Assembly (NCBI GenBank): GCA_016219545.1
Contig: JACRMH010000048.1
Coordinates: 62,001-126,000, forward strand
Source of the DNA: Chloroflexota bacterium
Lineage (GTDB): Bacteria > Chloroflexota > Anaerolineae > Anaerolineales > Villigracilaceae
DNA: 64,000 nucleotides
Direction: 5' to 3'
Part shown: piece by piece, positions 7,473-15,761 of the stretch
Position numbering within the stretch: position 1 is the first letter of the stretch
Layout: every line of letters starts with the position of its first letter
Position numbers and translations under genes: made by a program
The notes under the pieces: generated by a model
The model's database searches: none
What the model was told of the DNA's origin: nothing
The model's input: the letters and a program-made list of their open reading frames with translations, nothing else

Positions 7473-9011
7473 ATGAAACAAGGTCTTAGCCGACGCGATT
7501 TTCTAAAACTAGCGGGGTTGGCACCCTTTGGGGTAATCGCCCCTCCGCTCATCAAAAAGATTGGATTACAACGGTTGATGCAAGGGGAAAAGAAAAATGT
7601 TCTTGTTGTTCTATTCGATGCCTTTTCGGCCAAAAACATTTCCATGTATGGTTACGAACGTGAAACCACGCCGAACCTGTCTAAATTGGCAAAGCGGGCA
7701 ACGGTTTATCATAACCATTATGCAAGCAGCAGTTTTACGACACCCGGCACAGCATCATTACTCACCATGACATTGCCCTGGACGCACCGCGCATTTAAAT
7801 TCGGCGGCGAAGTAGCCAAACCCATGGTCAACAAGAGTATCTTCCATGCTTTTGATGATTATTACCGCATCGGATACTCCCACAACCCCCTGGTAAATAT
7901 ATTCTTTAAACAATTTCAGACAAATATCGATGAGTTTGTCCCAAGAGAAAAGCTCTTGATAAATAATGACGGACTGATTCGCATACTATTTGGGAATGAT
8001 GAGGATATTGCAACAATCAGCTGGTCAAGGGAAATGAAGCGCATTGAAGGCACATACCCTTACTCGCTCTTTCTCTCACATTTATACGAAAAATATCAAG
8101 AGAACAAAATAGCCAGTTATAAGGATATGTACCCGGACGGAGTTCCAAATATCAATAGCGATAATTATTACACACTTGATGAAGGGATCGACTGGCTTCA
8201 AGATCGTATCACTGAACTCCCGCAGCCATTTTTCTCTTATTTTCATTTTTTTCCACCTCACTTCCCTTATCGGGCTCGCCGCGAATTCAGCGATGTCTTT
8301 GTAAATGATTTTTGGAAGCCCTTGGAAAAACCCCGGGGACTCTTTTCCGAGGATAATTCTGAAGAAACACTCGGGAAATTGAGAGCGCGCTATGATCAAT
8401 TTATTCTGAATGTAGACAGTGAATTTGGACGGCTATTTGACTACCTAGAATCGTCCGGCATCTTGGAAAACACATGGGTCGTACTTACATCCGACCACGG
8501 CGAGATGCATGAACGCGGAATATCCGGTCATACAACACCCACTTTTTACCAGCCCATCCTCCGCATACCCTTGATGATTTTTGAACCTGGGCAACAAGTC
8601 GGGAGAGAAATTCATGCTCCAACGAGTGCAATCGATGTTATGTCCACACTACTTCACGTAACAGGACACAGCATGCCGGCATGGTCAGAAGGAACTCTCC
8701 TGCCTCCTTACGCCACTCAATCCACTCAACCTGATGCTGGAGTTTTTGCAGTAGGCGCAAGACATAACAATCCAAATCTCGCAATATCGGAAGCAACAAT
8801 TGCATATGTTCAGGGAAATTACAAACTCATTTACTATCTAGGCTACAAGGAACTGGGAAGCGACAGTGAGCAAATTCAACTCTATGATATCCAGTCCGAC
8901 CCGGAAGAGCTCAATGATCTATCATTGACTCAGAAAGCAGTTGCATCAGACATGCTTGCCAAAGTGAAATCAAAATTGGCAGAAGTTAATAAGCAGTACC
9001 CGACTAGCTAG
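7473..9011 (+). CDS. Tat-exported sulfatase/phosphotransferase-fold enzyme with Thr at the nucleophile site
   Basis: A 512-residue sulfatase-fold protein. The N-terminus has a twin-arginine signal (SRRDFLKLAGLAPFGVIA), so it should be exported folded. The catalytic region reads VVLFDAFSAKNISMYGYE ... SSFTTPGTASLL (near residue 89): where sulfatases have Cys/Ser-x-Pro-x-Arg to make formylglycine, this one has Thr-x-Pro-Gly-x, as in lipoteichoic acid synthase and phosphoethanolamine transferases. TSDHGEMHERG and GHTTPTFYQPILRIPL follow as in the family. So it is more likely a phospho-group transferase or hydrolase acting on envelope glycolipid or polymer than a true sulfatase. Last gene of the operon. 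Confidence 0.85.
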   Translation: MKQGLSRRDFLKLAGLAPFGVIAPPLIKKIGLQRLMQGEKKNVLVVLFDAFSAKNISMYGYERETTPNLSKLAKRATVYHNHYASSSFTTPGTASLLTMTLPWTHRAFKFGGEVAKPMVNKSIFHAFDDYYRIGYSHNPLVNIFFKQFQTNIDEFVPREKLLINNDGLIRILFGNDEDIATISWSREMKRIEGTYPYSLFLSHLYEKYQENKIASYKDMYPDGVPNINSDNYYTLDEGIDWLQDRITELPQPFFSYFHFFPPHFPYRARREFSDVFVNDFWKPLEKPRGLFSEDNSEETLGKLRARYDQFILNVDSEFGRLFDYLESSGILENTWVVLTSDHGEMHERGISGHTTPTFYQPILRIPLMIFEPGQQVGREIHAPTSAIDVMSTLLHVTGHSMPAWSEGTLLPPYATQSTQPDAGVFAVGARHNNPNLAISEATIAYVQGNYKLIYYLGYKELGSDSEQIQLYDIQSDPEELNDLSLTQKAVASDMLAKVKSKLAEVNKQYPTS

Positions 9012-9060
9012 GGATGTAATTTCTACTCGATTGTTCTTTTCTTGTGAGAATCAATAAATA

Positions 9061-9107
9061 AAAAAGCCTCCTGTTCAACCAGTGCAGTTGAACAGGAGGC
9101 TTTTTTA
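9061..9107. terminator. Strong bidirectional terminator
   Basis: AAAGCCTCCTGTTCAAC and its complement GTTGAACAGGAGGCTTT form a 17-bp perfect stem with loop CAGTGCA, flanked by A5 and T6. It separates the rightward phosphotransferase operon from the leftward sulfotransferase gene and can serve both. Confidence 0.93.
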
Positions 9108-9129
9108 TTGGGCAAATATCTTGTCGGTG

Positions 9130-9717
9130 TTAAGAAACACTCCGCTGACGGTAAAACTTTTCCTCTGGTACCTTTGCCATTTCTTGAGTATTAAGGGGCA
9201 CGTCAATAAAGCGGGCAATATCCTCTGCGTATCTCTTTGGATTTCCCAAAAGATCATTGTAGCTTACATAAACAACATCAATATTCCGCTTCTCGGAAAG
9301 CCAGGACTTCACTTTAATTAAGTGTTTGGTGTATAGATTTACAAACATCGCATCGTCATCTGCATTGGCTGGTTTGCCCCTGCGTTCAAGCATCTTTCTT
9401 TGGGACGCCAAAACTTCGAGCAAATCCCGCTCCATGAATATGATTTTATAATGATATTGATCGGGCAAGTGTTCCAGGAGGGCGGAAATCACTTTTATAA
9501 CCTTACCACACGCCTGTTCCATCCAGGCAGAATCCCCTTCCTTCAATTGTTTTATTCTTTCGAATTCAAAATATCCTTGTAAATTATCATCGTCTGCCGA
9601 ACGGATATTATCTGTTATTACTTGAAGCCCGCCCGCTACGAGCATCTGCATCATCATGGATGTGCCGGATCTGGGTAATCCCGAAACTACGTAAACTGTC
9701 CTGTCTATGTTGCTCAT
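9130..9717 (-). CDS. Sulfotransferase-family protein
   Basis: A 195-residue protein starting VYVVSGLPRSGTSMMMQML, the 5'-phosphosulfate-binding loop of PAPS-dependent sulfotransferases; KIIFMERDLLEVLASQRK is the typical 3'-phosphate-binding strand and helix (RD ... S). It is shorter than classical carbohydrate sulfotransferases (about 250-300 residues), matching a compact bacterial subgroup. The acceptor is unknown. It converges on the operon of phosphatase-superfamily enzymes, compatible with modification of the same polymer, although the transcripts are separate. No paps synthesis genes are in the window. Confidence 0.8.
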   Translation of the reverse strand: MSNIDRTVYVVSGLPRSGTSMMMQMLVAGGLQVITDNIRSADDDNLQGYFEFERIKQLKEGDSAWMEQACGKVIKVISALLEHLPDQYHYKIIFMERDLLEVLASQRKMLERRGKPANADDDAMFVNLYTKHLIKVKSWLSEKRNIDVVYVSYNDLLGNPKRYAEDIARFIDVPLNTQEMAKVPEEKFYRQRSVS

Positions 9718-9761
9718 TTTGAATGATCAATCCTTTTTCTCTTTTTTGCACTAGTATACAT

Positions 9762-11408
9762 TCAAATTCGCGGGCCCGCATCAACCACTTCTTGCGGAGT
9801 GCCGTCTTCGAACTTTCCAAAATTTTGCTTAAAACGCATGGCCAGATCCTTATATCTTCTATCGTATTCCTTTTGGTCAGACCATGAAGTGGAAGGATTT
9901 AAAACTTCAACCGGAACATTCGGACATTCGGTTGGGACCTCAAAGCCGAAGATCGGGTCCTTCGCAAATTTGACATGATCCAATTTTCCATTGAGTGCAG
10001 CATTCAACAATGCGCGCGTATATTTGATGGAAATACGTTTTCCGACTCCATACGGTCCGCCCACCCAGCCGGTGTTGACCAGCCAGCAGGTCACGCCGTA
10101 ACGCTCAATTTTATTCTTGAGCAGTTCGGCATATTTATAGGGATGATGCACCATAAATGGCCCGCCAAAACATGCACTGAAAGTGATTTCCGGCTCTTTG
10201 CCGAGACCGACTTCTGTCCCTGCGATCTTGGAGGTGTACCCCGAAATGAATTGATACAAAGCCTGATTCGGAGTCAAGCGCGCAATGGGAGGCATGACGC
10301 CCGAAGCATCACAGGTCAGCAGGATGACATTCTTTGGATGCCCCGCTTTCTTCTCGGGCATGGCATTAGCGATGAATTCCAATGGATAAGATGCGCGTGT
10401 GTTTTCCGTCAGCGTATCATCGTCAAGGTCTATCATGCGCGTGATCGGATCGAATGGAACGTTTTCAAGAATCGTGCCGAAGCGTTTAGTTGTAGCGTAG
10501 ATCTCAGGTTCAGCAGCTTCGGAGAGGCCGATACATTTGGCGTAGCACCCACCTTCAAGGTTGAAAATGCCATTGTCGCTCCAGCCATGCTCATCGTCAC
10601 CAATGAGGCGGCGCGTGGGGTCAGCCGAAAGCGTGGTCTTACCAGTCCCGCTTAATCCAAAGAACAAAGCGACATCATCCTCATTTTCAGGATTGACATT
10701 CGCAGAACAGTGCATTGTAAGGACGCCTTCCAAGGGCAGGAGATAATTCAGGATCGTAAAGACTGACTTTTTAATTTCACCCGCGTAAGCTGTGTTCCCA
10801 ATGATGGCAAGTTTCTTTTCAAACGACAGACAGATGAATGTCTCGCTGACCGTGCTATCCACCGCAGGCGCGCCTTTGAATGACGGCATGGCAATGATCG
10901 TAAACTCAGGCACGAAGCGTTTGTATTCCTCGAGCGATTGCGGCAGAATGAACATGTTGCGCGCAAAATGACTATGCCAGGCAAGCTCGGTCACAATGCG
11001 GACAGGCAGGCGATAAGCTTCATCTGCGCCGCCATACACATCCTGGACAAAGACATCACGCCCCTGCAGGAAGCCCAACATACGGTCTACCATGACCTCG
11101 AACCTTTCACCCGCAAATGGACGATTGTATACACCCCACCAGATATTGTTTTCAGAATCAGTGTGGCGCACAACAAATTTATCATTCGCGCTTCGGGCGG
11201 TATGCTTGCCAGTATTGGCGTCAAACGCTCCACCTGCCACCATTGAGCCTTCATTACGAAATACAGCTTCTTCAACAAGCGCTTCGGTGGTTAGATTCCA
11301 ATAAGCAAGGCGTAAATTAGAAATCCCTTGATTGGATAAGTTGTAATCCGCTTTGCGGACTTGCGCGGCAGACTCAGCCGGGGTTTTTATGTTTAATAAA
11401 TTATTCAT
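9762..11408 (-). CDS. pckA: Phosphoenolpyruvate carboxykinase (ATP)
   Basis: Catalyses oxaloacetate + ATP to phosphoenolpyruvate + ADP + CO2, the entry step of gluconeogenesis. The 548 residues fit the ATP-dependent family. Visible motifs: the substrate loop SRxA-equivalent ASYPLEFI, the kinase-1 P-loop GLSGTGKTTLSADP near residue 252, the metal/kinase-2 segment LIGDDEHGW, and FSACFGGPFM with NTGWVGGPYGVGKR towards the end. The reading frame is open upstream to 11504, but that extension encodes a repeat-like stretch; the ATG at 11408 has the Shine-Dalgarno GGAGA and starts the conserved sequence. It lies 86 bases downstream of the aminotransferase and probably shares its transcript: oxaloacetate links both enzymes. 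Confidence 0.97.
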   Translation of the reverse strand: MNNLLNIKTPAESAAQVRKADYNLSNQGISNLRLAYWNLTTEALVEEAVFRNEGSMVAGGAFDANTGKHTARSANDKFVVRHTDSENNIWWGVYNRPFAGERFEVMVDRMLGFLQGRDVFVQDVYGGADEAYRLPVRIVTELAWHSHFARNMFILPQSLEEYKRFVPEFTIIAMPSFKGAPAVDSTVSETFICLSFEKKLAIIGNTAYAGEIKKSVFTILNYLLPLEGVLTMHCSANVNPENEDDVALFFGLSGTGKTTLSADPTRRLIGDDEHGWSDNGIFNLEGGCYAKCIGLSEAAEPEIYATTKRFGTILENVPFDPITRMIDLDDDTLTENTRASYPLEFIANAMPEKKAGHPKNVILLTCDASGVMPPIARLTPNQALYQFISGYTSKIAGTEVGLGKEPEITFSACFGGPFMVHHPYKYAELLKNKIERYGVTCWLVNTGWVGGPYGVGKRISIKYTRALLNAALNGKLDHVKFAKDPIFGFEVPTECPNVPVEVLNPSTSWSDQKEYDRRYKDLAMRFKQNFGKFEDGTPQEVVDAGPRI

Positions 11409-11424
11409 AGTTATCTTCTCCGTT

Positions 11425-11490
11425 TTCAGTATCAGGTTGAAGGTTACAAGTTGAAAGTTGAACAATCTGACACTTTGACACCCGACACTT
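11425..11490. repeat. Short GTTGAAAG-type repeat tract between aminotransferase and pckA
   Basis: The spacer holds AGGTTGAAGGTTACAAGTTG and TTGAAAGTTGAAC motifs followed by GTGTCGGGTGTC-type sequence on the other strand. Such GTTGAAAGTT/ACTTTCAAC strings look like degenerate dispersed repeats; a related string lies inside the penicillin acylase gene near 36010-36075. Confidence 0.4.
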
Positions 11491-11494
11491 TCCC

Positions 11495-12712
11495 TTACAT
11501 CCAATCCCGGATCATCTTCTTGTCGCCAATATAAATTTCATTGGGTGAAGTTGGGTCAAGCGCCCATTTGATGCGCGCAATGCCCTCGGTGATGTCTTTC
11601 ACTGAACCAGCAAACGATATGCGGATGTGACCTTCCATGCCGAACTCCTTGCCAGGCACTGTAACCACCAAAGCTTTCTTCAAAAGGAAGCGGGACAGTT
11701 CAACTGAGTTCCCATTAAAGGCGCGCAGGTCTGGTAGGGCGTAAAAGGTTCCTTTTGGTTCAATGAGACGTGCCCCATTGAAAGTCTTCATTTCCTGTAA
11801 AACCACATCGCGGTTATTTTGGATCTGCAAGCGCAAGGCTTCTACCACAGACTGCAATCCGTTCAATGCGCCTTCGGCTGCAGCTTGCGCGATCGGCGAA
11901 ACACAGGAGGTTGTTTGCGCAAGCACATTCGTCATCACCTTCACCAATTGACGAGGAGCAACCACCCAGCCGAGTCGGAAACCGGTCATGCCGTACAGCT
12001 TTGCCACCCCGTTGACAATGATCACATGCGAATTCTCCACATCATTTTTTGTAAAGGCATAAGCAGGTGTGGCAACATTTCTATCAAAAGTAAGTTTGTG
12101 ATAGATGTCGTCGCAGATCATGAAAATACCCTTTTTCTCGCACATATCCACGATCTTTTCGATCAACTCATCGGGATAGATCGCCCCGGACGGATTATTT
12201 GGGCTGTTGACAATGATCGCGCGGGTGGAAGATGTCACAGCACGCTGAATATCTTCAAAGCGCGGGGTGAACGTGCCATCCTCCGGCGTGACCACTACCG
12301 GAATACCGAGGCACATCTTGATCATTTCGTTATATGAAACCCAGTACGGCGCAATGACAATGACTTCATCCTGCGGATTCAAGATCGAATAGAAAATGTT
12401 ATACAGCGATTGCTTCGCGCCGTTGGTGATGATCACATTTTCAGGCGCAACCAGGCGGTTGTAGTTCTCTTCTGTGTAGCGAATGACAGCCTTCTTCATG
12501 GAAGGCAGACCATCGGGCGGAGTGTATTTGACCTCGCCGCTGGTCAACTTTGCGCCAGAGGCCAGAACGGCAGAAATAGGCGTTTTATTCTTTGGCTCTC
12601 CGATCCCTAAATTGATGACCGCCTCACCGCGTTCCCGCAACAAACGTGCTTCCTCATTCAAGGCGAAGGTCGGAGATTCGGCGATGTCACATGCAAGTTT
12701 ACTTAATTTCAT
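11495..12712 (-). CDS. Pyridoxal-phosphate aspartate aminotransferase family enzyme
   Basis: A class I/II aminotransferase of 405 residues. Seen: VINLGIGEPKNKTP near the N-terminus, the cofactor-phosphate region TNGAKQSLYNI, VNSPNNPSGA with the substrate-binding Asn, ICDDIYHKL with the PLP-ring Asp and Tyr, and the Schiff-base Lys in NGVAKLYGMTGFRLGW (about residue 237), with the carboxylate-binding Arg near the C-terminus (GHIRISFAG). Most family members interconvert aspartate/oxaloacetate and glutamate/2-oxoglutarate; exact substrates cannot be fixed. It precedes pckA, giving an aspartate to oxaloacetate to PEP route. ATG at 12712 follows AAGGAGA. A hairpin sits just upstream in the leader. 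Confidence 0.92.
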   Translation of the reverse strand: MKLSKLACDIAESPTFALNEEARLLRERGEAVINLGIGEPKNKTPISAVLASGAKLTSGEVKYTPPDGLPSMKKAVIRYTEENYNRLVAPENVIITNGAKQSLYNIFYSILNPQDEVIVIAPYWVSYNEMIKMCLGIPVVVTPEDGTFTPRFEDIQRAVTSSTRAIIVNSPNNPSGAIYPDELIEKIVDMCEKKGIFMICDDIYHKLTFDRNVATPAYAFTKNDVENSHVIIVNGVAKLYGMTGFRLGWVVAPRQLVKVMTNVLAQTTSCVSPIAQAAAEGALNGLQSVVEALRLQIQNNRDVVLQEMKTFNGARLIEPKGTFYALPDLRAFNGNSVELSRFLLKKALVVTVPGKEFGMEGHIRISFAGSVKDITEGIARIKWALDPTSPNEIYIGDKKMIRDWM

Positions 12713-12729
12713 AATTCTCCTTAATTTTA

Positions 12730-12763
12730 AGACCCTAAAGGTTTGGGAAACCTTTAGGGTCTT
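12730..12763 (-). terminator. Terminator-like hairpin (CCTAAAGG family, copy 1)
   Basis: GACCCTAAAGGTTT and AAACCTTTAGGGTC form a 14-bp perfect stem around a GGG loop. It lies between the stop of the 34-codon gene (12769) and the aminotransferase start (12712), with AAGA/TCTT flanks but only a weak T-run. A near-identical hairpin ends the penicillin acylase gene at 37875-37914, which supports a terminator or attenuator role. Confidence 0.6.
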
Positions 12764-12768
12764 AATGA

Positions 12769-12873
12769 CTATAAAAATAAAAATCTGGTCAAGCCAGATT
12801 GCTTAACCAGATACACTTCCAGACCCGCAAAGAAAGCGGCGCTGACAATCGAATTGTCAGACAAGGCGTTCAT
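12769..12873 (-). CDS. Putative 34-residue small protein
   Basis: A small open frame, ATG at 12873 to TAG at 12769, encoding MNALSDNSIVSAAFFAGLEV and ending LVKQSGLTRFLFL. It begins exactly 6 bases after a perfect TATAAT box on the same strand and is followed by a terminator-like hairpin, so it has the architecture of a complete leaderless mini-gene. The composition is plausible for a small amphipathic protein. No homology can be claimed. The alternative is a leader peptide controlling the downstream aminotransferase through the hairpin, or a chance frame. Confidence 0.4.
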   Translation of the reverse strand: MNALSDNSIVSAAFFAGLEVYLVKQSGLTRFLFL

Positions 12874-12879
12874 ATTTTC

Positions 12880-12885
12880 ATTATA
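12880..12885 (-). promoter_or_regulatory. TATAAT box 6 bases before the small-protein ATG
   Basis: On the minus strand TATAAT is followed by GAAAAT and then ATG. This spacing places the likely transcription start at or next to the start codon. No convincing -35 hexamer is present. The rest of 12886-12954 contains no element I recognise. Confidence 0.45.
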
Positions 12886-12954
12886 CTATACGGGATTGGG
12901 AGGGCTTATGAATGGAGGTAATGACTTCGTCAGTATGAATGTAATGAATTCACA

Positions 12955-14214
12955 TTACTGGCAGGTCACCATCCCTGCCTCCAAGTCGTGCGCCTGATTC
13001 CACAGTTTGTCGAATTCCTGCATGTATAAGGCCGCGATCTCGGCATTATCCAGGATCACCACGTTCTCTTCGTTTGAATCGTCTGCATTCGATGAATAGT
13101 TCAACGAGCCGGTGACCACAATGCTGTTATCGATAATGATGATCTTATCGTGCAGGAAACTTGGATTTCCGTCCTGCTTCACCGGCACGCCTGCGCACCA
13201 GAATGTTTTCATTTCAGAACCTGTGCTGGTGCTGCCAAAAGTTTCGTACACACCCTTTACATCTACACCAGCCCCCGCACGGTCGATCATTGACTTCGCC
13301 AACGGGTAATCGGTAAAACTAAATGCAAGAAAGCGAATACTTACTTGTGCATCGTTAACCAGGGCGATCAAGTTATTGACTGCGTGATCCTCCGATGAAA
13401 ACAACACCTGGATCGGAGTACCATCCAAAATAGCCCATTGGGTATTCACTATGGAAGGCGCGCGCGGACCAAATTGCCCGCTCCACAATTCCTGAAATTC
13501 GCGTTCGTAAATATATGCAATATCTGACGAACGAATGACCAGCACATTATTATTTTGTTTAAAAATTCCGTTGACCGATATATTCGTTGACCCCGTCCAC
13601 ACAACTTGATTATCGAAGATCCAGAATTTATTATGCATCAACGCAGAACGCCCCGCATCATCCTTGACCTCGATGCCTGCTCCTGTCAAAAGGGCAAATT
13701 GACCCCGCCCGGGCTGGGTGTCGTATTCCAACCCGTTCTTATCATCCGTTGCCCACTTCACATCCACGCCGCGATTCTTGGCTGCGATCAAAGCCTCAGC
13801 CACCGGTGTGAGATTGAATTCAAATGATGCAATATGAATACTAGTCTGTGCGGAATTGATCAATCCGATCAACTTCTCTTCTATCGAACCTGTGAGCACA
13901 TCAGGGTTATTGATCGTGAGCGGTTCAGTGAAATAGACATCCCACCATCTCGGAGTGGGGATAACCGTAGGCGTTTCTGTGATTGGCAGAGGGTCATTCC
14001 CCTGAGGGGTATCCGTCACAACAGGGAGAACGATTGGAGTATCGGTTAATGGAACAATAATAGGCGCAGGCGTGTCTGTGGCTGGGATCGCAGGTGTATC
14101 AGATGCATAGAATGGGATCGGAGTAACAAAAGGAATAGTACTGGTTCCATTCTCTGGAAGACATGCAGTGAGAGTAAATAGAATGACAATAATGAGGGAG
14201 AGTTTACGATGCAT
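12955..14214 (-). CDS. Phospholipase D-like lipoprotein
   Basis: A 419-residue exported lipoprotein. The signal peptide ends in a lipobox (FTLTAC, Cys ~18), followed by a ~70-residue Thr/Pro-rich linker typical of surface lipoproteins here. Two phospholipase D domains follow, each with an HKD motif: HNKFWIFDN ... TGSTNIS (about residue 195) and HDKIIIIDN ... TGSLNYSSNADDSNEEN (about 355). The two HxK(x)4D motifs normally form one active site acting through a phosphohistidine. Members cleave or transfer phosphodiesters in lipids or nucleic acids (NucA type); the Asn after each motif is nuclease-like, but the substrate is unresolved. It lies 23 bases downstream of fabD. Confidence 0.9.
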   Translation of the reverse strand: MHRKLSLIIVILFTLTACLPENGTSTIPFVTPIPFYASDTPAIPATDTPAPIIVPLTDTPIVLPVVTDTPQGNDPLPITETPTVIPTPRWWDVYFTEPLTINNPDVLTGSIEEKLIGLINSAQTSIHIASFEFNLTPVAEALIAAKNRGVDVKWATDDKNGLEYDTQPGRGQFALLTGAGIEVKDDAGRSALMHNKFWIFDNQVVWTGSTNISVNGIFKQNNNVLVIRSSDIAYIYEREFQELWSGQFGPRAPSIVNTQWAILDGTPIQVLFSSEDHAVNNLIALVNDAQVSIRFLAFSFTDYPLAKSMIDRAGAGVDVKGVYETFGSTSTGSEMKTFWCAGVPVKQDGNPSFLHDKIIIIDNSIVVTGSLNYSSNADDSNEENVVILDNAEIAALYMQEFDKLWNQAHDLEAGMVTCQ

Positions 14215-14237
14215 TTTGTTTACGGTTAATTAGGGAA

Positions 14238-15179
14238 TTACTCCAATGCCGCAAAATCCTGCGGATTGCCTAACGGCAAAATAATCATATCATCTGCAAT
14301 GCGTTTCACCAAGCCACCCAGCACAGTACCGGTTCCAACTTCTACAAAGGTATTGATCCCTTGCGCAACCATGTATCGAACAGACTCTGTCCAACGCACA
14401 CGGGATTGCATTTGAGCCATGATATCGGCGCGGGCAGAAGCTTCATCCGTCAACGGCATGGCATGGACATTGCCAATGACAGGAATTTCAAGTGAAGTGA
14501 ATTTCGCAGACGCAACCGCCTCATTCCATTCCTGTTGAATGGACGCCATCAATGCAGAATGGGCCGCGATGGACACCGCCAAAGGCAAAGCGCGTTTTGC
14601 GCCCGCAGTTTTCGCGCCGACCATTGCCCGCTCCACAGCAGGCTTCGCGCCGGAGATGACCACCTGCCCCGGACAATTGTCATTTGCAACTTGCACAACT
14701 TCATGCTCTGTACTAGCCTCAGTACAAACTTTTTCCAGCGCTGGAATATCCAGGTTAAGAATTGCCGCCATTCCGCCGGGAGCGAGTGTGCCGGCATGTT
14801 TCATCAATTCGCCGCGCTTGCGGACGAGACGCAGTCCGTCCGCAAAGGACAATGCCCCAGATGCGGCGAGAGCGGACAATTCACCAAGAGAATGTCCGGC
14901 CAGCAGAGCAGGTTTCATATCAGGGTAGAGATGCGAGAAGGCACGATAGGAAGCGACCGAGTGAACAAATAAGGCCGGCTGTGTGTTGACCGTGTCATTC
15001 AGTTCATCCGCCGCGCCTTCCATCATCAACTTGGAAAGTGAAAAGCCGAGAATGGAATCCGCTTCTTCTAAAGTAAGTTTTGCTATCGGGAATTGTGCGG
15101 CTAGGTCGCGCCCCATGCCCACGGACTGTGAGCCTTGCCCGGGAAATACAAAAGCTGTTTTTTGAAGGTTAAGTTTCAT
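14238..15179 (-). CDS. fabD: Malonyl-CoA:ACP transacylase
   Basis: Moves malonyl groups from CoA to acyl carrier protein for fatty-acid chain extension. The 313 residues match the family. It has the N-terminal FPGQGSQSVGMG, the nucleophile elbow GHSLGELSAL (Ser ~95) and the QVANDNCPGQVVISG segment; AHSALM carries the catalytic His near residue 203, and EVGTGTVLGGLVKR closes the domain. The ATG at 15179 has a GGAGA ribosome-binding site. It lies directly downstream of rpmF on the same strand, a conserved pairing of ribosomal protein L32 with fatty-acid synthesis genes in many bacteria. Confidence 0.96.
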   Translation of the reverse strand: MKLNLQKTAFVFPGQGSQSVGMGRDLAAQFPIAKLTLEEADSILGFSLSKLMMEGAADELNDTVNTQPALFVHSVASYRAFSHLYPDMKPALLAGHSLGELSALAASGALSFADGLRLVRKRGELMKHAGTLAPGGMAAILNLDIPALEKVCTEASTEHEVVQVANDNCPGQVVISGAKPAVERAMVGAKTAGAKRALPLAVSIAAHSALMASIQQEWNEAVASAKFTSLEIPVIGNVHAMPLTDEASARADIMAQMQSRVRWTESVRYMVAQGINTFVEVGTGTVLGGLVKRIADDMIILPLGNPQDFAALE

Positions 15180-15204
15180 GAGTTCTCCGTTATCCCGTTA
15201 AACA

Positions 15205-15235
15205 CAAACGAGCCGTGATAGTCACGACTCGTTTT
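15205..15235 (-). terminator. Hairpin between rpmF and fabD
   Basis: AACGAG-C-CGTGA and TCACG-A-CTCGTT form a stem with loop TAG and one internal mismatch, followed on the minus strand by a short T-containing run. It may terminate rpmF messages partly, or attenuate read-through into fabD. A second small hairpin (GGCGACA/TGTCGCC, 15242-15257) touches the rpmF stop codon. Confidence 0.5.
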
Positions 15236-15258
15236 GCAACGGGCGACAAATGTCGCCT

Positions 15259-15459
15259 CTACTCGCTGGCTTTCTTTTCTTTCTTGACCTGAATGACTTC
15301 GCGGCCGTTATAGAAACCGCAGCTTGAGCAAACGGTGTGCGGCAGGCGTTTGGCACCGCAATTGGAACAAACAACGGTATTCACCGCGGTCAACGCATCT
15401 TGTGAGCGGCGGCGATCACGGCGTCCCTTGGAATGTTTGCGCTTTGGATGTGGGGTCAT
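15259..15459 (-). CDS. rpmF: 50S ribosomal protein L32
   Basis: A 66-residue basic protein with the L32 signature: N-terminal PKRKHSKGRRDRRRS, then a zinc-ribbon Cys pair CSNC and a second pair CSSC 13 residues later, with the intervening KRLPHTVC and the closing CGFYNGREV. All four zinc-binding cysteines are retained, so this is the C+ (zinc-binding) form. The ATG at 15459 is preceded by AAGGAGAAAG. It is the first gene of the leftward rpmF-fabD unit. Confidence 0.96.
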   Translation of the reverse strand: MTPHPKRKHSKGRRDRRRSQDALTAVNTVVCSNCGAKRLPHTVCSSCGFYNGREVIQVKKEKKASE

Positions 15460-15602
15460 TTCTTACTTTCTCCTTTTACATACATCAGACGGGCACTTGC
15501 GCCCGTCTGGTTGGTTTTGAATGACACTGCGCCGTACTGCGTTTGTTGCAGTGCAGGTGAGCGGGCTGATTATAAGGGGAGGATGCGGTACCGTCAAGGA
15601 AA

Positions 15603-15704
15603 TATGTCGCTGCGAGGCGCTCTTGGTTTTTGCCGAAGCAGTCCCCCAACAATAGGAGATTGCTTCGGCGGGAAGAGCAAGAGCCCGCCTCGCAACGACA
15701 TGTA
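15603..15704. repeat. Palindromic repeat, GTCGTTGCGAGG family, copy 1
   Basis: ATGTCGCTGCGAGGC at the left pairs with GCCTCGCAACGACAT at the right, around inner arms GCCGAAGCA/TGCTTCGGC. Two related copies are at 28589-28721 and 30237-30329, all intergenic. This and featureless sequence fill 15460-15761. Confidence 0.85.
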
Positions 15705-15761
15705 TAAAGTGAGGACTACTTCTATCTACACACTTTGCACGAACAAGATAGAATGGGGAAG

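Noticed and set aside
9975..10655. Plus-strand frame of 226 codons inside pckA
   Set aside because: Antisense to highly conserved PEP carboxykinase sequence; random-like protein.
11409..11504. 32-codon N-terminal extension of pckA
   Set aside because: It translates repeat-like DNA, lacks a ribosome site, and the ATG at 11408 has a proper GGAGA.
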